Below, piece by piece: positions 25,995-34,635 of a stretch of 64,000 bases of DNA (position 1 is the stretch's first letter; every line of letters begins with the position of its first letter). Source of the DNA: Pelolinea sp. (GTDB lineage Bacteria > Chloroflexota > Anaerolineae > Anaerolineales > Anaerolineaceae); the NCBI GenBank assembly GCA_012797975.1, contig JAAZOD010000010.1:62001-126000 (forward strand). Reading direction: 5' to 3'. Below the pieces are notes generated by a model. That model searched no databases, was not told the DNA's origin, and saw only the letters and a list, made by a program, of their open reading frames with translations. Position numbers and translations under genes: made by a program.

Positions 25995-26016
25995 AAGAAA
26001 TTCCTTTGATCCCTAT

Positions 26017-26055
26017 GATCCATCGAGAAGCTTTTCTCGATGGATCTTTTTATTT
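26017..26055 (+). terminator. Strong rho-independent terminator
   Basis: A 13-bp perfect stem (GATCCATCGAGAA and complement; 26017-26029 and 26034-26046), a 4-nt loop, and then TTTTTATTTT. Confidence 0.92.
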
Positions 26056-26141
26056 TCGAACATTTTCCCGACTGCAGCACGAGATTTTTCCAAAAAAGTT
26101 CCTCCCTGCGCCCGAATGCCAATCCGTGAGGGGATGATATA

Positions 26142-27275
26142 GTGGATCATCCCATGACCAGAGCCTCGCAACCACCCATTCGCGTCCGTCACCTTCCCTC
26201 TTCGCCTCGCTGGCGTGAAAAAATCATCTATATCTCCAAACTGACCGAAGAGCTGGAAAATCAAGGCATCCAGGTTGATTATGCCGCGGATAAAAATGGC
26301 GATTACCTGACCCGCGATTTATTGAACATCTCCATAAATCGCAGACCCGATATCCTTCATTTCCATTGGACCGCCTATCAATATGAAGGCGGTTCCACTA
26401 TCAGCACCTTTCTATCTTTGATGAAATTCATGGCAAAAGTAGGCCGGGCAAAGGCAAAAGGGTTCAAGATCGTATGGACCATGCACAACTACCTTCCCCA
26501 CGAAGGCCACGCCGTTTGGGTCCATTATCTGGAAAGATTTTGGATGGCACACCAGGCGGATGCCATTATTGTGCACGCCAGCCAGGGCCAGGAACTGCTC
26601 GCAAAGCGGTTTTTCCGTACAAAAGACGTGGATGTCATCCCTCACGGCAACTATATTCCATTCTTCACCAGAACGCCGCCATTAGCAGCTAAACAATTGT
26701 TAGGAATTGAGAATCACAGACCCCTGCTGTTGTATTTCGGATTCATCAGACCTTACAAAGGTGTTCCCGAACTGCTGCGGGCATTCAAAGAGCTGCCTGA
26801 TCTGAACATGGATGTGCATGTGGTCGGGAATGCCGGAGAAGCCGCAAGCCAGGAAATCAACGCCCTTGCCACACATGATCCACGCATCCATGCCAAATTA
26901 AAATATGTGCCTGACGAAGAACTGGCACTCTATCTTTGCGCCGCCGATGCAGTCATCCTGCCCTATCGCGACATCCTGGGGTCCGGTGCACTGATGACCG
27001 CCCTTTCCCTGGGTTGCCCGGTCATCGCGCCCTCCATTGGGGCTTTCGCTGAATTGCTGGATGAAAGCTGTGGGTACCTCTATAAACCCGGCACGGAGGG
27101 ATTGAAGAAAGCGCTCCTGCAAATTCCAAACCTTGACCTTGCGCGCATGTCGGTCCATGCGCTGGAACACGCCAAGCGCTATCCCTGGCAGGGGATGGTA
27201 CGACAGATCGCAAACATCTACAACAATATCGCCTGTGAGCATGATTTTGATACATGGGTGAACAACATCGATTAG
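26142..27275 (+). CDS. GT4-family glycosyltransferase
   Basis: A 377-residue GT-B fold protein. The N-terminal domain contains DILHFHWTAYQ and VWTMHNYLPHEG. The C-terminal domain opens with LLLYFGFIRPYKGVPELLRAF and carries ADAVILPYRDILGSGALMTALSLGCPVIAP, which holds the EX7E-like donor-binding loop in relaxed form (the first Glu is not obvious). No TM helices. The GTG at 26142 has AGGGG upstream; an ATG at 26154 is an alternative. It is monocistronic, with no other polysaccharide genes nearby, so the acceptor and sugar are unknown. Confidence 0.85.
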   Translation: MDHPMTRASQPPIRVRHLPSSPRWREKIIYISKLTEELENQGIQVDYAADKNGDYLTRDLLNISINRRPDILHFHWTAYQYEGGSTISTFLSLMKFMAKVGRAKAKGFKIVWTMHNYLPHEGHAVWVHYLERFWMAHQADAIIVHASQGQELLAKRFFRTKDVDVIPHGNYIPFFTRTPPLAAKQLLGIENHRPLLLYFGFIRPYKGVPELLRAFKELPDLNMDVHVVGNAGEAASQEINALATHDPRIHAKLKYVPDEELALYLCAADAVILPYRDILGSGALMTALSLGCPVIAPSIGAFAELLDESCGYLYKPGTEGLKKALLQIPNLDLARMSVHALEHAKRYPWQGMVRQIANIYNNIACEHDFDTWVNNID

Positions 27276-27445
27276 AACCCTTTTGCTTGCCAGACCACGG
27301 CCGCATCCCCATTTGGGAGCTTTCCCCGATTACTTTTGACAGCAATTTGTGAAAAAACGGTGAGAGAAGTCATCACCCCGGTCACAGAACACGTCTTTTT
27401 TCATTCGAAGGGGGTTATAGTATTCAAAACTTATAAGGGTGACTT

Positions 27446-28285
27446 ATGTTAAAAATCGCTATGGATTCAGCCGGTGATCTATGCGCTGGCTGGCAAAAAA
27501 AATATAGTATTGACCTGATCCCGATCAATATCATTCATGATGGAGTTTCTTATCAACAGGGGATCGATATTCATTACGATGATTTCTATGCACTGGTGGA
27601 AAAGGACCACAGCATTCCATCCACCTCTCAACCGACCCCCTATCAATTCATCGAATTCTATAAAAAGATCGCCAAACCGGGGGAGAACATTCTTTCGATC
27701 CATGTGACCGATAAACTTTCCGGAACGATGAATTCAGCCCGACAAGCAGCGGAGGAATTGAAGGGAACTTATAACATCATCCCCTTTGATTCCGCATCCG
27801 GCACCATTTGCATGGGTATGATGTGCAAAGAAGCCCGAGAGATGGATCTATATGGAAAATCCCTGAATGATATTCTTAAAAGACTGGAATCCATTCGCGA
27901 AAAAATGGAGCTGATTTTCACGGTGGATACCATGAAATATGCCAAACTAAGCGGCAGAATAAAATCGCTCCAAGCCACGCTGGCTTCCATTCTGGACATT
28001 AAACCGATCATCGAACTGGAGGATGGAGCACTTGAAATCAAAGAGAAAGTACGTTCCAGAAAAGCATCCCTGGAAAAGCTGATCGACCGGATGAAACAAA
28101 AAGTTGGCGATCAACCCGTGCAAATTGCCGTCATTCACGCGCATGACCCGGTCACCGGGCAAATGGTGATGGAAGAGGCAAAGAAGACCTTCCATTGTAC
28201 GGAAGTGGCTTTCGCTGAGATTTCCATTTCCCTGGCAGCCCATTTCGGGCCGGGGACCATCGGTCTGGCAGCGTATCCCGACTAA
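27446..28285 (+). CDS. DegV-family fatty-acid-binding protein (FakB-like)
   Basis: A 279-residue DegV protein. It begins LKIAMDSAGDLCAGW, contains SIPSTSQPTPYQFIEFYKK with the conserved S-T-S-x-P substrate loop (about residues 57-62), then NILSIHVTDKLSGTMNSARQAAEEL and a C-terminal SISLAAHFGPGTIGLA with the conserved His and Gly. FakB-type members deliver bound fatty acids to a kinase for phospholipid synthesis; no fakA is visible here. AAGGGTGACTT precedes the ATG. It is monocistronic, with a strong terminator. Confidence 0.92.
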   Translation: MLKIAMDSAGDLCAGWQKKYSIDLIPINIIHDGVSYQQGIDIHYDDFYALVEKDHSIPSTSQPTPYQFIEFYKKIAKPGENILSIHVTDKLSGTMNSARQAAEELKGTYNIIPFDSASGTICMGMMCKEAREMDLYGKSLNDILKRLESIREKMELIFTVDTMKYAKLSGRIKSLQATLASILDIKPIIELEDGALEIKEKVRSRKASLEKLIDRMKQKVGDQPVQIAVIHAHDPVTGQMVMEEAKKTFHCTEVAFAEISISLAAHFGPGTIGLAAYPD

Positions 28286-28288
28286 TAA

Positions 28289-28328
28289 AAGAAGGCCAAT
28301 CCCCAAAATGGATTGGCCTTCTTTTTTA
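28289..28328. terminator. Bidirectional rho-independent terminator
   Basis: A 14-bp perfect stem (AAGAAGGCCAATCC and complement; 28289-28302 and 28310-28323), a 7-nt loop, a T-run on the plus strand and an A-run upstream. It sits between the convergent degV and lipoprotein genes. Confidence 0.92.
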
Positions 28329-28345
28329 TTAATAATCAAGCGACC

Positions 28346-29083
28346 TCATTCATGTGCTCCCAATGAGATCACCTTCCCGATCCCGCTGATATTTTGCTGA
28401 ACGACCGCATCTCCATAATATTGCAAACTTCCCACGCCGCTCAGATTGACGTCCAACTCATCAGTGACCCACATTTGGGCACTGCCCGCGCCGGAAATAT
28501 CGATATTCGCCATCCGGCTTTGCAGGTCGGCCGCTTTATAGCTGCCGGCTCCGCTCAAGGTAATCTCCTGCTGATCAACCACACCAGTCAGGTCAAAATC
28601 GCCGGCGCCGCTCAATTCCACATCCAACGAATCAGCCGTCAGCTTATCGATCGCAATTCTTCCGCCACCGCTCACTTCCACCTCCAACCGATCGGTGGTC
28701 AGAGAAGCCATGTAGACATCGCCATATCCTGAAACCTCAATGCTGTTCAAATCTTTCACAGTCAACGTATAGGTGATGCCGCTGGTGGGAATTATGTTGA
28801 TAAAACGTTCGATGCCAATATGGAGGGTCGAACCGGAGACATAGCTTTCAATCTTTCCAATGATGTTATCCTCCGCCTCGATCGTCAGGGATTCCACATC
28901 GCCCTGAACGATTTCCAGATCGCCGACCCCCTCCAATGCAATACGGTTGAAGTCAGAAACCTCGCGCTGCTCGCTGACCACTTGCCCGGATCCTTGAATA
29001 TTGGTATTGCGGATCGGTAAATTGCAGGCAGCCAGCACGGCCGTCAGCAAAATGACCATTCCCAGTTTTAATATCTTGTCCAT
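28346..29083 (-). CDS. DUF2807 (GIN-domain) lipoprotein
   Basis: A 245-residue lipoprotein. The lipobox LAAC ends a standard signal peptide. The rest is a right-handed beta-helix-type domain built of repeated VSGxGDVxM, LSGAGDFDL, LSGAGSYKA, ISGAGSAQM and LSGVGSLQY turns, typical of DUF2807 head/GIN domains. The family is found at cell surfaces and has no assigned activity. AAAGGAG lies five bases before the ATG at 29083. The small membrane-protein gene upstream ends 15 nt earlier, so the two are probably one operon. Confidence 0.9.
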   Translation of the reverse strand: MDKILKLGMVILLTAVLAACNLPIRNTNIQGSGQVVSEQREVSDFNRIALEGVGDLEIVQGDVESLTIEAEDNIIGKIESYVSGSTLHIGIERFINIIPTSGITYTLTVKDLNSIEVSGYGDVYMASLTTDRLEVEVSGGGRIAIDKLTADSLDVELSGAGDFDLTGVVDQQEITLSGAGSYKAADLQSRMANIDISGAGSAQMWVTDELDVNLSGVGSLQYYGDAVVQQNISGIGKVISLGAHE

Positions 29084-29098
29084 TTTTTCTCCTTTCAT

Positions 29099-29302
29099 TT
29101 AAAAGCCCACATGCAGCCAATCTGTGCCAAAGACAATCCTTACAAAAAAATACACAAAAACGATAAACAATAGCGTGCCGCAACCACAACCACAGCACCC
29201 GCCGCTGCGATAGCCAAAATGACGCTGCGACCAATCGTAGATGCGATCAAGGAAAAACAATTTCATCAATCCAGATAAACAGCCAGGTCGTTCCGTGTTC
29301 AT
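29099..29302 (-). CDS. Small Gly/Cys-rich membrane protein
   Basis: A 67-residue protein with a basic, soluble N-terminal half, a striking SGGCCGCGCG segment (about residues 34-43) and one TM helix (LLFIVFVYFFVRIVF). The ATG at 29302 is preceded by GAAAGGA. It ends 15 nt before the DUF2807 lipoprotein gene and probably shares its mRNA. The Cys cluster at the membrane border could be a palmitoylation-like or metal site, but nothing supports a specific function. Confidence 0.65.
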   Translation of the reverse strand: MNTERPGCLSGLMKLFFLDRIYDWSQRHFGYRSGGCCGCGCGTLLFIVFVYFFVRIVFGTDWLHVGF

Positions 29303-29388
29303 GATATCCTTTCTGCTATCTTTTACGAAAAAAGAGCCGGCAGGTTTCTATGACACGGAAATAAATTCGCCCGGAAAAACTATCTCAG

Positions 29389-30429
29389 CTATCCACCTGA
29401 GCCGTTCGGAGTTTCTCCGATCCCTTTCAGTACACGCAGCGCCCTGAGCGTCACCCAGGGATTGGGCTGGTTCTTCTCTCCAAAATCGCACCACACTTTT
29501 CCGGTATAGGAAAATTCCAGGTTCCAGGCACCCTGCACACTTTGCTTCGCGTGAATGATGTCAATGGCAGGAACAAGGCGTTCATCCTTCCCGTAACCCA
29601 GGTTCACCAGCGCCTCCACCAACTGTAAAAGATCCGTGATGTAGAAAATTGGGAACCCGAACTTCCACCAATCGCGGCTGGGTTGAGCAGCGTATCCACA
29701 GGGGTATTGGGCAGTAGCCGGATCAACACTGAAGAAAAAGTTCACACCTCGTTCGATGGCTTGCTTCATCAGCGGCGTACGCTTTTCAAGCGGAGTTTTA
29801 CTGAGCGCCAGCATGACCTTTACCGCGCCCCAGGCGCAGGGTGAACCAGCGTTCGCACCACAACGAAAATCCGGCCCGACCTTTCCGGCGTAATAGCGCA
29901 GAGCCGCGTCCTTCGTGCCGGCCGGCGCCACTCCCTCCCCGGTCACACTGCGCGCCATCCAATCAAAGCATTTTTCCAATCGTTCATCCTCAAAACCCAG
30001 ATCGAGCAACGCTGCGCACATATTCCCCTGCAAGCAATCGATGGTGGAAGACGGAGTGCCGCTGGCGGTGATCTGACCATGTTCGGTGAGCGCTTGAGAA
30101 AGATAATATGTGCATGCCAGCCCAATGCGCGCGTCTTCCTGAACATGCGCACCCAATTGCGCCAGTGTGATCAGCGACCAGACGCTGGAAAAATATTTTT
30201 TCAGATACCCGGCGCCGGGCGCATCCCAGTAACCTTCCGGCTGTATATGGGAAAGGACCTCCGGGATCTTTCCATTGGCATGCGCTTCCGCACGCGCTTC
30301 CAACAGTTCAGGATCACCGGCATCCAGACCCATGAGATCGCGCAGTGCCAGATAACGCACGGCAGCATCGGAATTCTGCAAAAGCCAATCCTGGACATAG
30401 GGTGAAACTTGTGCATTCCAAAATTCCAT
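29389..30429 (-). CDS. Alpha/alpha-toroid protein related to prenyltransferase/terpene-cyclase folds, function unknown
   Basis: A 346-residue soluble protein. Helical pairs with GYWDAPGAGYLKKYFSSVWSLITLAQLGAH, CLQGNMCAALLDLGF, SPCAWGAVKVMLALS, RDWWKFGFPIFYITDLLQLVEALVNLG and GAWNLEFSY recall the repeats of alpha/alpha-toroid enzymes. The catalytic motif of squalene cyclases (DxDD) is not seen. AGAGAGGACAAT precedes the ATG. It lies 30 nt downstream of the sortase-like gene on the same strand and may be cotranscribed with it. A structural call only. Confidence 0.6.
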   Translation of the reverse strand: MEFWNAQVSPYVQDWLLQNSDAAVRYLALRDLMGLDAGDPELLEARAEAHANGKIPEVLSHIQPEGYWDAPGAGYLKKYFSSVWSLITLAQLGAHVQEDARIGLACTYYLSQALTEHGQITASGTPSSTIDCLQGNMCAALLDLGFEDERLEKCFDWMARSVTGEGVAPAGTKDAALRYYAGKVGPDFRCGANAGSPCAWGAVKVMLALSKTPLEKRTPLMKQAIERGVNFFFSVDPATAQYPCGYAAQPSRDWWKFGFPIFYITDLLQLVEALVNLGYGKDERLVPAIDIIHAKQSVQGAWNLEFSYTGKVWCDFGEKNQPNPWVTLRALRVLKGIGETPNGSGG

Positions 30430-30459
30430 ATTGTCCTCTCTTCTACGGGCACCGTTCGA

Positions 30460-31011
30460 TCATGCATGGGCAGAATCGACCATCCGTTCACCCCTTTCAA
30501 CAGATTCTGCAAAAACGAACAACCTGCCCCACGCTAAAATATCCCCTTTTTCGATGCAGGTCTGCAGCACCACATGTTCATCGCCCATATAAACCTGGCG
30601 AAACACATCGCCTGCACTGCACAGTTGGTTGGTCTGCAAGTTAATGAAATTACTGCGCGGATTGCGCGGTTGCAGCGCCCGGTATCGATAAATGGAGGTC
30701 ACACGAAACCGCAGGTACTCTCCCTGCTCCGGGAGCAGGATGACCTCATCCCCCACCGACATGGCTGCAAAATAACTGCCCGCCAGACTGCTATGCGCCA
30801 GATACCCCAGATTGCCATAGCGCTTGGGAAGCAGAAAGCTGGTCACCACATTCTTCTGTTCGCTGACATACGTTGGTTCCCCGTCCGGCTGCTGTTCCAC
30901 GCGCAAATATTTCTTACCCACCAGATATAGCCCTGCTTCGCTCTGCGGAAGGCGCTTCTGCAGTTCTTTCAATCGTTTGGCTGACGAACCGGTTGAGTGA
31001 TCGTGTTCCAT
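30460..31011 (-). CDS. Sortase-like domain protein without membrane anchor
   Basis: A 183-residue protein. The core has the sortase catalytic triad in order: His73 in GYLAHSSLAG, Cys152 in VVLQTC (the TLxTC motif) and Arg163 in WGRLFVFA. The strand YFAAMSVGDEVILLPEQGEYLRFRVTSIYRY matches the sortase barrel. Sortases cleave sorting signals and link proteins to the cell wall or pilins, and normally have an N-terminal TM anchor. None is present here, so the protein may be cytoplasmic, secreted by another route, or have a changed role. The assignment rests on motifs only. Confidence 0.65.
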   Translation of the reverse strand: MEHDHSTGSSAKRLKELQKRLPQSEAGLYLVGKKYLRVEQQPDGEPTYVSEQKNVVTSFLLPKRYGNLGYLAHSSLAGSYFAAMSVGDEVILLPEQGEYLRFRVTSIYRYRALQPRNPRSNFINLQTNQLCSAGDVFRQVYMGDEHVVLQTCIEKGDILAWGRLFVFAESVERGERMVDSAHA

Positions 31012-31030
31012 AATGGAATCCCAGATTAAG

Positions 31031-31067
31031 TATACAAAAAAGAGATGCCCATTTCAGCATCTCTTTT
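31031..31067 (-). terminator. Terminator of rsmI
   Basis: An 11-bp perfect stem (GCATCTCTTTT / AAAAGAGATGC, arms 31057-31067 and 31038-31048) followed on the minus strand by TTTGTATAC. Confidence 0.8.
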
Positions 31068-31089
31068 CACCATTATTTTTATTCCTTCC

Positions 31090-31758
31090 CTAATGAACGA
31101 TCAGGATAAATTCCGATTTCTGGCCCTTCAACTGTCTAATGATCTCGCCGACCGGTTGATGGAGAATCTTTTCATTCGGCAGGGTCAGATTCAATCCCAG
31201 GGTGATCATGCGCCCTTTACCGAACGCGGATTGAACATCCTGCAGCATTCTTTCCAGCCGGTAGGGTGTATCCATCAATACCACCGGAACCCTCAGCTTG
31301 CGCAATTGATCCAACCTTCTTCTTCGTTCATCCTCTTTGCGGGGCAAAAAACCGGCAAAATAGAATTCTTTCAGCGGTGCAGGAGAAACGGAAAGCAGCG
31401 TCATCAGCGAAGAGGCACCCGGAACCGGCACGATTTTGATCTCATAATCCAGCGCAAGCTGCACCAGCAGCGCCCCGGGATCCGCAAAAGCCGGTGTGCC
31501 ACAATCGGAGATCAATGCCATCGTTTCTCCGTTCAACAGCGCCATGGCAAGTTCCTGAGCCTGCTGCTCTTCATTGTGCTCGTTTAGCTCGACGAGTGGC
31601 TTCTCCCCGATCTTCAACTGGCGCAGGATGGTGCTGCCAATGCGCCGTTCTTCGCAGATGATGCGATCGGCACTCTTCAAGATTTCCAAAGCGCGCAGGG
31701 TGATATCCTGCGGGTTCCCGATCGGCGTGGCTACGATATACAGAATTCCAGATTGCAT
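31090..31758 (-). CDS. rsmI: 16S rRNA 2'-O-methyltransferase RsmI
   Basis: A 222-residue tetrapyrrole-methylase-fold protein. It begins GILYIVATPIGNPQDITLRAL and contains CEERRIGSTILRQL, LISDCGTPAFADPG and VPVPGASSLMTLLSVSP, all RsmI signatures. It methylates the ribose of C1402 of 16S rRNA (E. coli numbering) with SAM. At 222 residues it lacks the short C-terminal helical domain of the roughly 280-residue E. coli protein, as in several other phyla. GAGGATGAAAC precedes the ATG and a TATAAT lies about 35 nt upstream. It is monocistronic. Confidence 0.93.
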   Translation of the reverse strand: MQSGILYIVATPIGNPQDITLRALEILKSADRIICEERRIGSTILRQLKIGEKPLVELNEHNEEQQAQELAMALLNGETMALISDCGTPAFADPGALLVQLALDYEIKIVPVPGASSLMTLLSVSPAPLKEFYFAGFLPRKEDERRRRLDQLRKLRVPVVLMDTPYRLERMLQDVQSAFGKGRMITLGLNLTLPNEKILHQPVGEIIRQLKGQKSEFILIVH

Positions 31759-31901
31759 GTTTCATCCTCTTCTTGCGCTGATTGTATTATAAGTTCGAAG
31801 AACTGCGAGAAAGAACGGCTACAAAGTCTTGCAGCCGTTTTCGATCGGTTTTTTACAGGGTTGAAGGATACGAATCAGCAGCGCCGATCAATTTCCGTTA
31901 C

Positions 31902-33629
31902 CTACCAGCGTTCGATCTCCTGCTGCAGTTCGCCGATCTCCACACGCGCTTTGTTCAACCCTTCCTGAACTGTGTCGATGTGCTTCGTTTCAGCCCGAAT
32001 GAAACGGGTATAGGGAGAAATCGCGTCTTCAATGTGTTGCTGGCTCTGTTTGATCTCTTTCTCAAATTCAGTGGTCAAGGAAGTGACCAGTTTGATACGG
32101 AGTGCAGCCAGTTTCTCGTGCAATTCATTCTTTGCCTTACGCCGTTTGGCGGGAACGATGAATAAACCCAGAGCTGCGATCACCCCTGCCGTGATGACAC
32201 CGGTGGCATCCGCTGCGGCAGTGGTGGCCAGTGTGGTGATCAATGCTCCCAGCCCGATTGCGCCAATCTCCACCGCCATCGAAGCGGTCACGGCATTCTT
32301 CGCATTTTCGGCAATCTGGTTTGCCTCGGCATGTTTGTCATAACTTTGCACCACATGTTCCGCTTCCCGGCCGATCGCATCCAGCAAGCGCTGGCGATTG
32401 TACACGAAATCGGTATTGATCCCTTCGCCCAGGATATGTTCTTTATGCTCCTTCTCTCTGTCGGCCAGGCAACGGGTGATCGTTTTCCACTGCTGCAGAT
32501 CGGAATCCACCAGCCAGTCGATCAGCGCATTGACCTTCTTTTCCACCTGCTGGGGAACATCCGCAATGACCTCTTCGGTAAACTCTGCCTGAACCTTTTC
32601 TTTCTTCAGCAATTTCAACACTTTTTCCAGGCGGAAACGATCTTCAAAGAATTCATCTCCGCGCTGTTCCAGCTCAAAGAAGATCTTTTCCACATCGGTC
32701 ATACGATAATTGAAATTCTTGTGCATATCTTCCAGATAGATCGTCTGCTGGCGTTCGATATTCTGCAGCAAGTGGATATCTGCTGCCAGGATCTGACGCT
32801 GTGTCTCTGCCAATTGCAGATACTTATCGATGAGATGTGAAGCCACCCCCAAGGGATTCAGGAATTTCAGGCGGATCTGGCTGGTCTGATCAAGACTGTT
32901 GTGAATATAGGTTTCCAGCGCTTCAAACCGGCTGGCATTCCACAGAGCTACTTCGCCATTTTTCGCCTTGATCGCCAAGCGCGCGCTGACCGGGAAAATC
33001 TCCGGGGTTCTGCCCATCAACGCCTGCGCATTTTCCTGCACAAAGTGAACAACCTGTGCCAGTTCTTCATCGCTGGTCAGGATATCGATCTTATTCAAAA
33101 TGATGACCACCTTTTTTCCCCAATCACGAATGCTCTGCATGAAATTACGTTCGCTTTCGGTGAACGGCCGATCCACGGATGTCACAAAAAGAACCAGATC
33201 AGCCCGCGGCACAAAATGGTTGGTCAACTCTTCGTGCTGTCGCATAATGGCATTGGTACCGGGTGTATCCACAATGCTCAGTTCCGAGAGGAGGTCCACC
33301 GGAAAGAGCAGCACCGTCTGGTCCTTTTCCACCAGATGCTGTTCGCTTTTTTCACCATAGCGCAAGATGTTGATCTGCGATGTGGTCGGGGTCACCCCTT
33401 CTTTCAGCAGGGCCTGGCCAATCAGCGCATTGATGAAGGCGCTTTTCCCTGAATTGAACTCACCCACGATGACCAGCAGAAAGAGATCATCCAACTGGCG
33501 GATGGATTGTTTCAGAGAATCCAGGTCGTCTTTCGAGACGTTATTCTCGACAAAACCGAGCTGCAGGTCATTTAAAAAATTGCGCTCGCGCTGTAAAATG
33601 GCTTCTTGTGGTTTAGTTAAAATCTTCAT
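31902..33629 (-). CDS. Bacterial dynamin-like GTPase
   Basis: A 575-residue large GTPase. G1 is GEFNSGKS (56-63), G2 the PTTSQ segment, G3 DTPG (121-124) and G4 NKID (179-182). Long helical regions (about 215-440) form neck and trunk. A hydrophobic hairpin (about 445-490, IGLGALITTLATTAAA...GVITAGVIAALGLFIVP) resembles the membrane-inserting paddle of bacterial dynamin-like proteins. The C-terminal coiled coil is followed by EIGELQQEIERW. These proteins remodel or repair membranes and some protect against phage or membrane stress. AGGGAG lies eight bases before the ATG. It is a single gene; many dynamin-like proteins come in pairs, but no partner is seen here. Confidence 0.88.
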   Translation of the reverse strand: MKILTKPQEAILQRERNFLNDLQLGFVENNVSKDDLDSLKQSIRQLDDLFLLVIVGEFNSGKSAFINALIGQALLKEGVTPTTSQINILRYGEKSEQHLVEKDQTVLLFPVDLLSELSIVDTPGTNAIMRQHEELTNHFVPRADLVLFVTSVDRPFTESERNFMQSIRDWGKKVVIILNKIDILTSDEELAQVVHFVQENAQALMGRTPEIFPVSARLAIKAKNGEVALWNASRFEALETYIHNSLDQTSQIRLKFLNPLGVASHLIDKYLQLAETQRQILAADIHLLQNIERQQTIYLEDMHKNFNYRMTDVEKIFFELEQRGDEFFEDRFRLEKVLKLLKKEKVQAEFTEEVIADVPQQVEKKVNALIDWLVDSDLQQWKTITRCLADREKEHKEHILGEGINTDFVYNRQRLLDAIGREAEHVVQSYDKHAEANQIAENAKNAVTASMAVEIGAIGLGALITTLATTAAADATGVITAGVIAALGLFIVPAKRRKAKNELHEKLAALRIKLVTSLTTEFEKEIKQSQQHIEDAISPYTRFIRAETKHIDTVQEGLNKARVEIGELQQEIERW

Positions 33630-33731
33630 CCAGCAATCTCCCTCTGTCGATTATAGCACTGCATGGTTTTTTCTCTTTTGCATGATGATCGGTACAGTTT
33701 CTTAACTTTTTTTTATAGATTCTTCTCCTAG

Positions 33732-33759
33732 TTGCCATCCGGCTTACATCGCATACAAT
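33732..33759 (+). promoter_or_regulatory. Promoter of the ZIP transporter gene
   Basis: TTGCCA (33732-33737), 16 nt, TACAAT (33754-33759). The start codon is 40 nt downstream, with GGAGG in between. Confidence 0.55.
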
Positions 33760-33799
33760 AATAACGGAACAGTAAAAAATAGCACTGGAGGTAAATCGA

Positions 33800-34612
33800 A
33801 TGGCTGCCTTTTTCAATCATTTCAGTCCTGTGATGCAGGCATTATTTGCCACCCTGTATACGTGGGGGATGACCGCGGTAGGTGCAGCGGGGGTATTTTT
33901 ATCCAAAGAGGTCAACAAGAAAGTACTAAATGCCATGCTCGGGTTCGCCGCAGGGGTGATGATCGCAGCCAGCTACTGGTCGCTGCTTGCACCGGCCATC
34001 GAGGTGGCGGGAAAGCTCAGCTCCAACGCCTGGCTGGCACCGGCCATCGGCTTTTTGATGGGCGGACTGATACTGTGGATCATCGACAAGATCCTGCCGC
34101 ACCTGCATTTGAACATGCCCATGGAATCGGCGGAAGGCATCAAGACCTCCTGGCAGCGCTCCGTTTTGCTGGTGCTTGCCATCACCCTGCACAACTTTCC
34201 TGAAGGGCTGGCGGTGGGAGTCGCTTTCGGAGCGGCCGCAGCCGGCGTGCAGGGAGCCACACTCTCCGGCGCCATCGCCCTGGCCATCGGCATTGGCATC
34301 CAAAATTTTCCGGAAGGGCTGGCAGTTTCCGCTCCACTGCGCAGAGAAAACTTCTCACCGTTCAAGAGTTTCTTCTTCGGGCAATTATCCGCCATTGTGG
34401 AACCGATGGGCGCCGTTCTGGGGGCGGCAGCCGTGGTGAGCATGCAGCATCTTCTGCCATACGCACTTTCCTTTGCAGCTGGGGCCATGATCTACGTGGT
34501 GATCGAAGAGTTGATCCCCGAAGCGCAGCAGGGTGAAAGCACGGATATTTCCACCTGGGGTGCCATGCTCGGATTTGCGGTCATGATGATCCTGGATGTG
34601 GCTTTAGGATAA
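33800..34612 (+). CDS. ZIP-family metal transporter (GufA/ZupT type)
   Basis: A 270-residue, eight-helix protein. The metal-binding helices read [19 protein letters not shown] (about 129-147) and [18 protein letters not shown] (about 163-180). An EP motif follows ([13 protein letters not shown]), then [16 protein letters not shown]. This is the ZIP core that carries Zn2+, Fe2+ or Mn2+ into the cytoplasm. GGAGG lies eight bases before the ATG. murJ begins 23 nt after the stop, so cotranscription is possible, although the intergenic GGATAAAATC may also hold a -10 box. Confidence 0.93.
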   Translation: MAAFFNHFSPVMQALFATLYTWGMTAVGAAGVFLSKEVNKKVLNAMLGFAAGVMIAASYWSLLAPAIEVAGKLSSNAWLAPAIGFLMGGLILWIIDKILPHLHLNMPMESAEGIKTSWQRSVLLVLAITLHNFPEGLAVGVAFGAAAAGVQGATLSGAIALAIGIGIQNFPEGLAVSAPLRRENFSPFKSFFFGQLSAIVEPMGAVLGAAAVVSMQHLLPYALSFAAGAMIYVVIEELIPEAQQGESTDISTWGAMLGFAVMMILDVALG

Positions 34613-34635
34613 AATCAAAGAAAAAAGGATTGACA

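Noticed and set aside
28481-28740. CRISPR-like regular repeats in the DUF2807 gene
   Set aside because: The periodicity comes from repeated LSGxG beta-helix turns in the protein; the DNA units are not identical.
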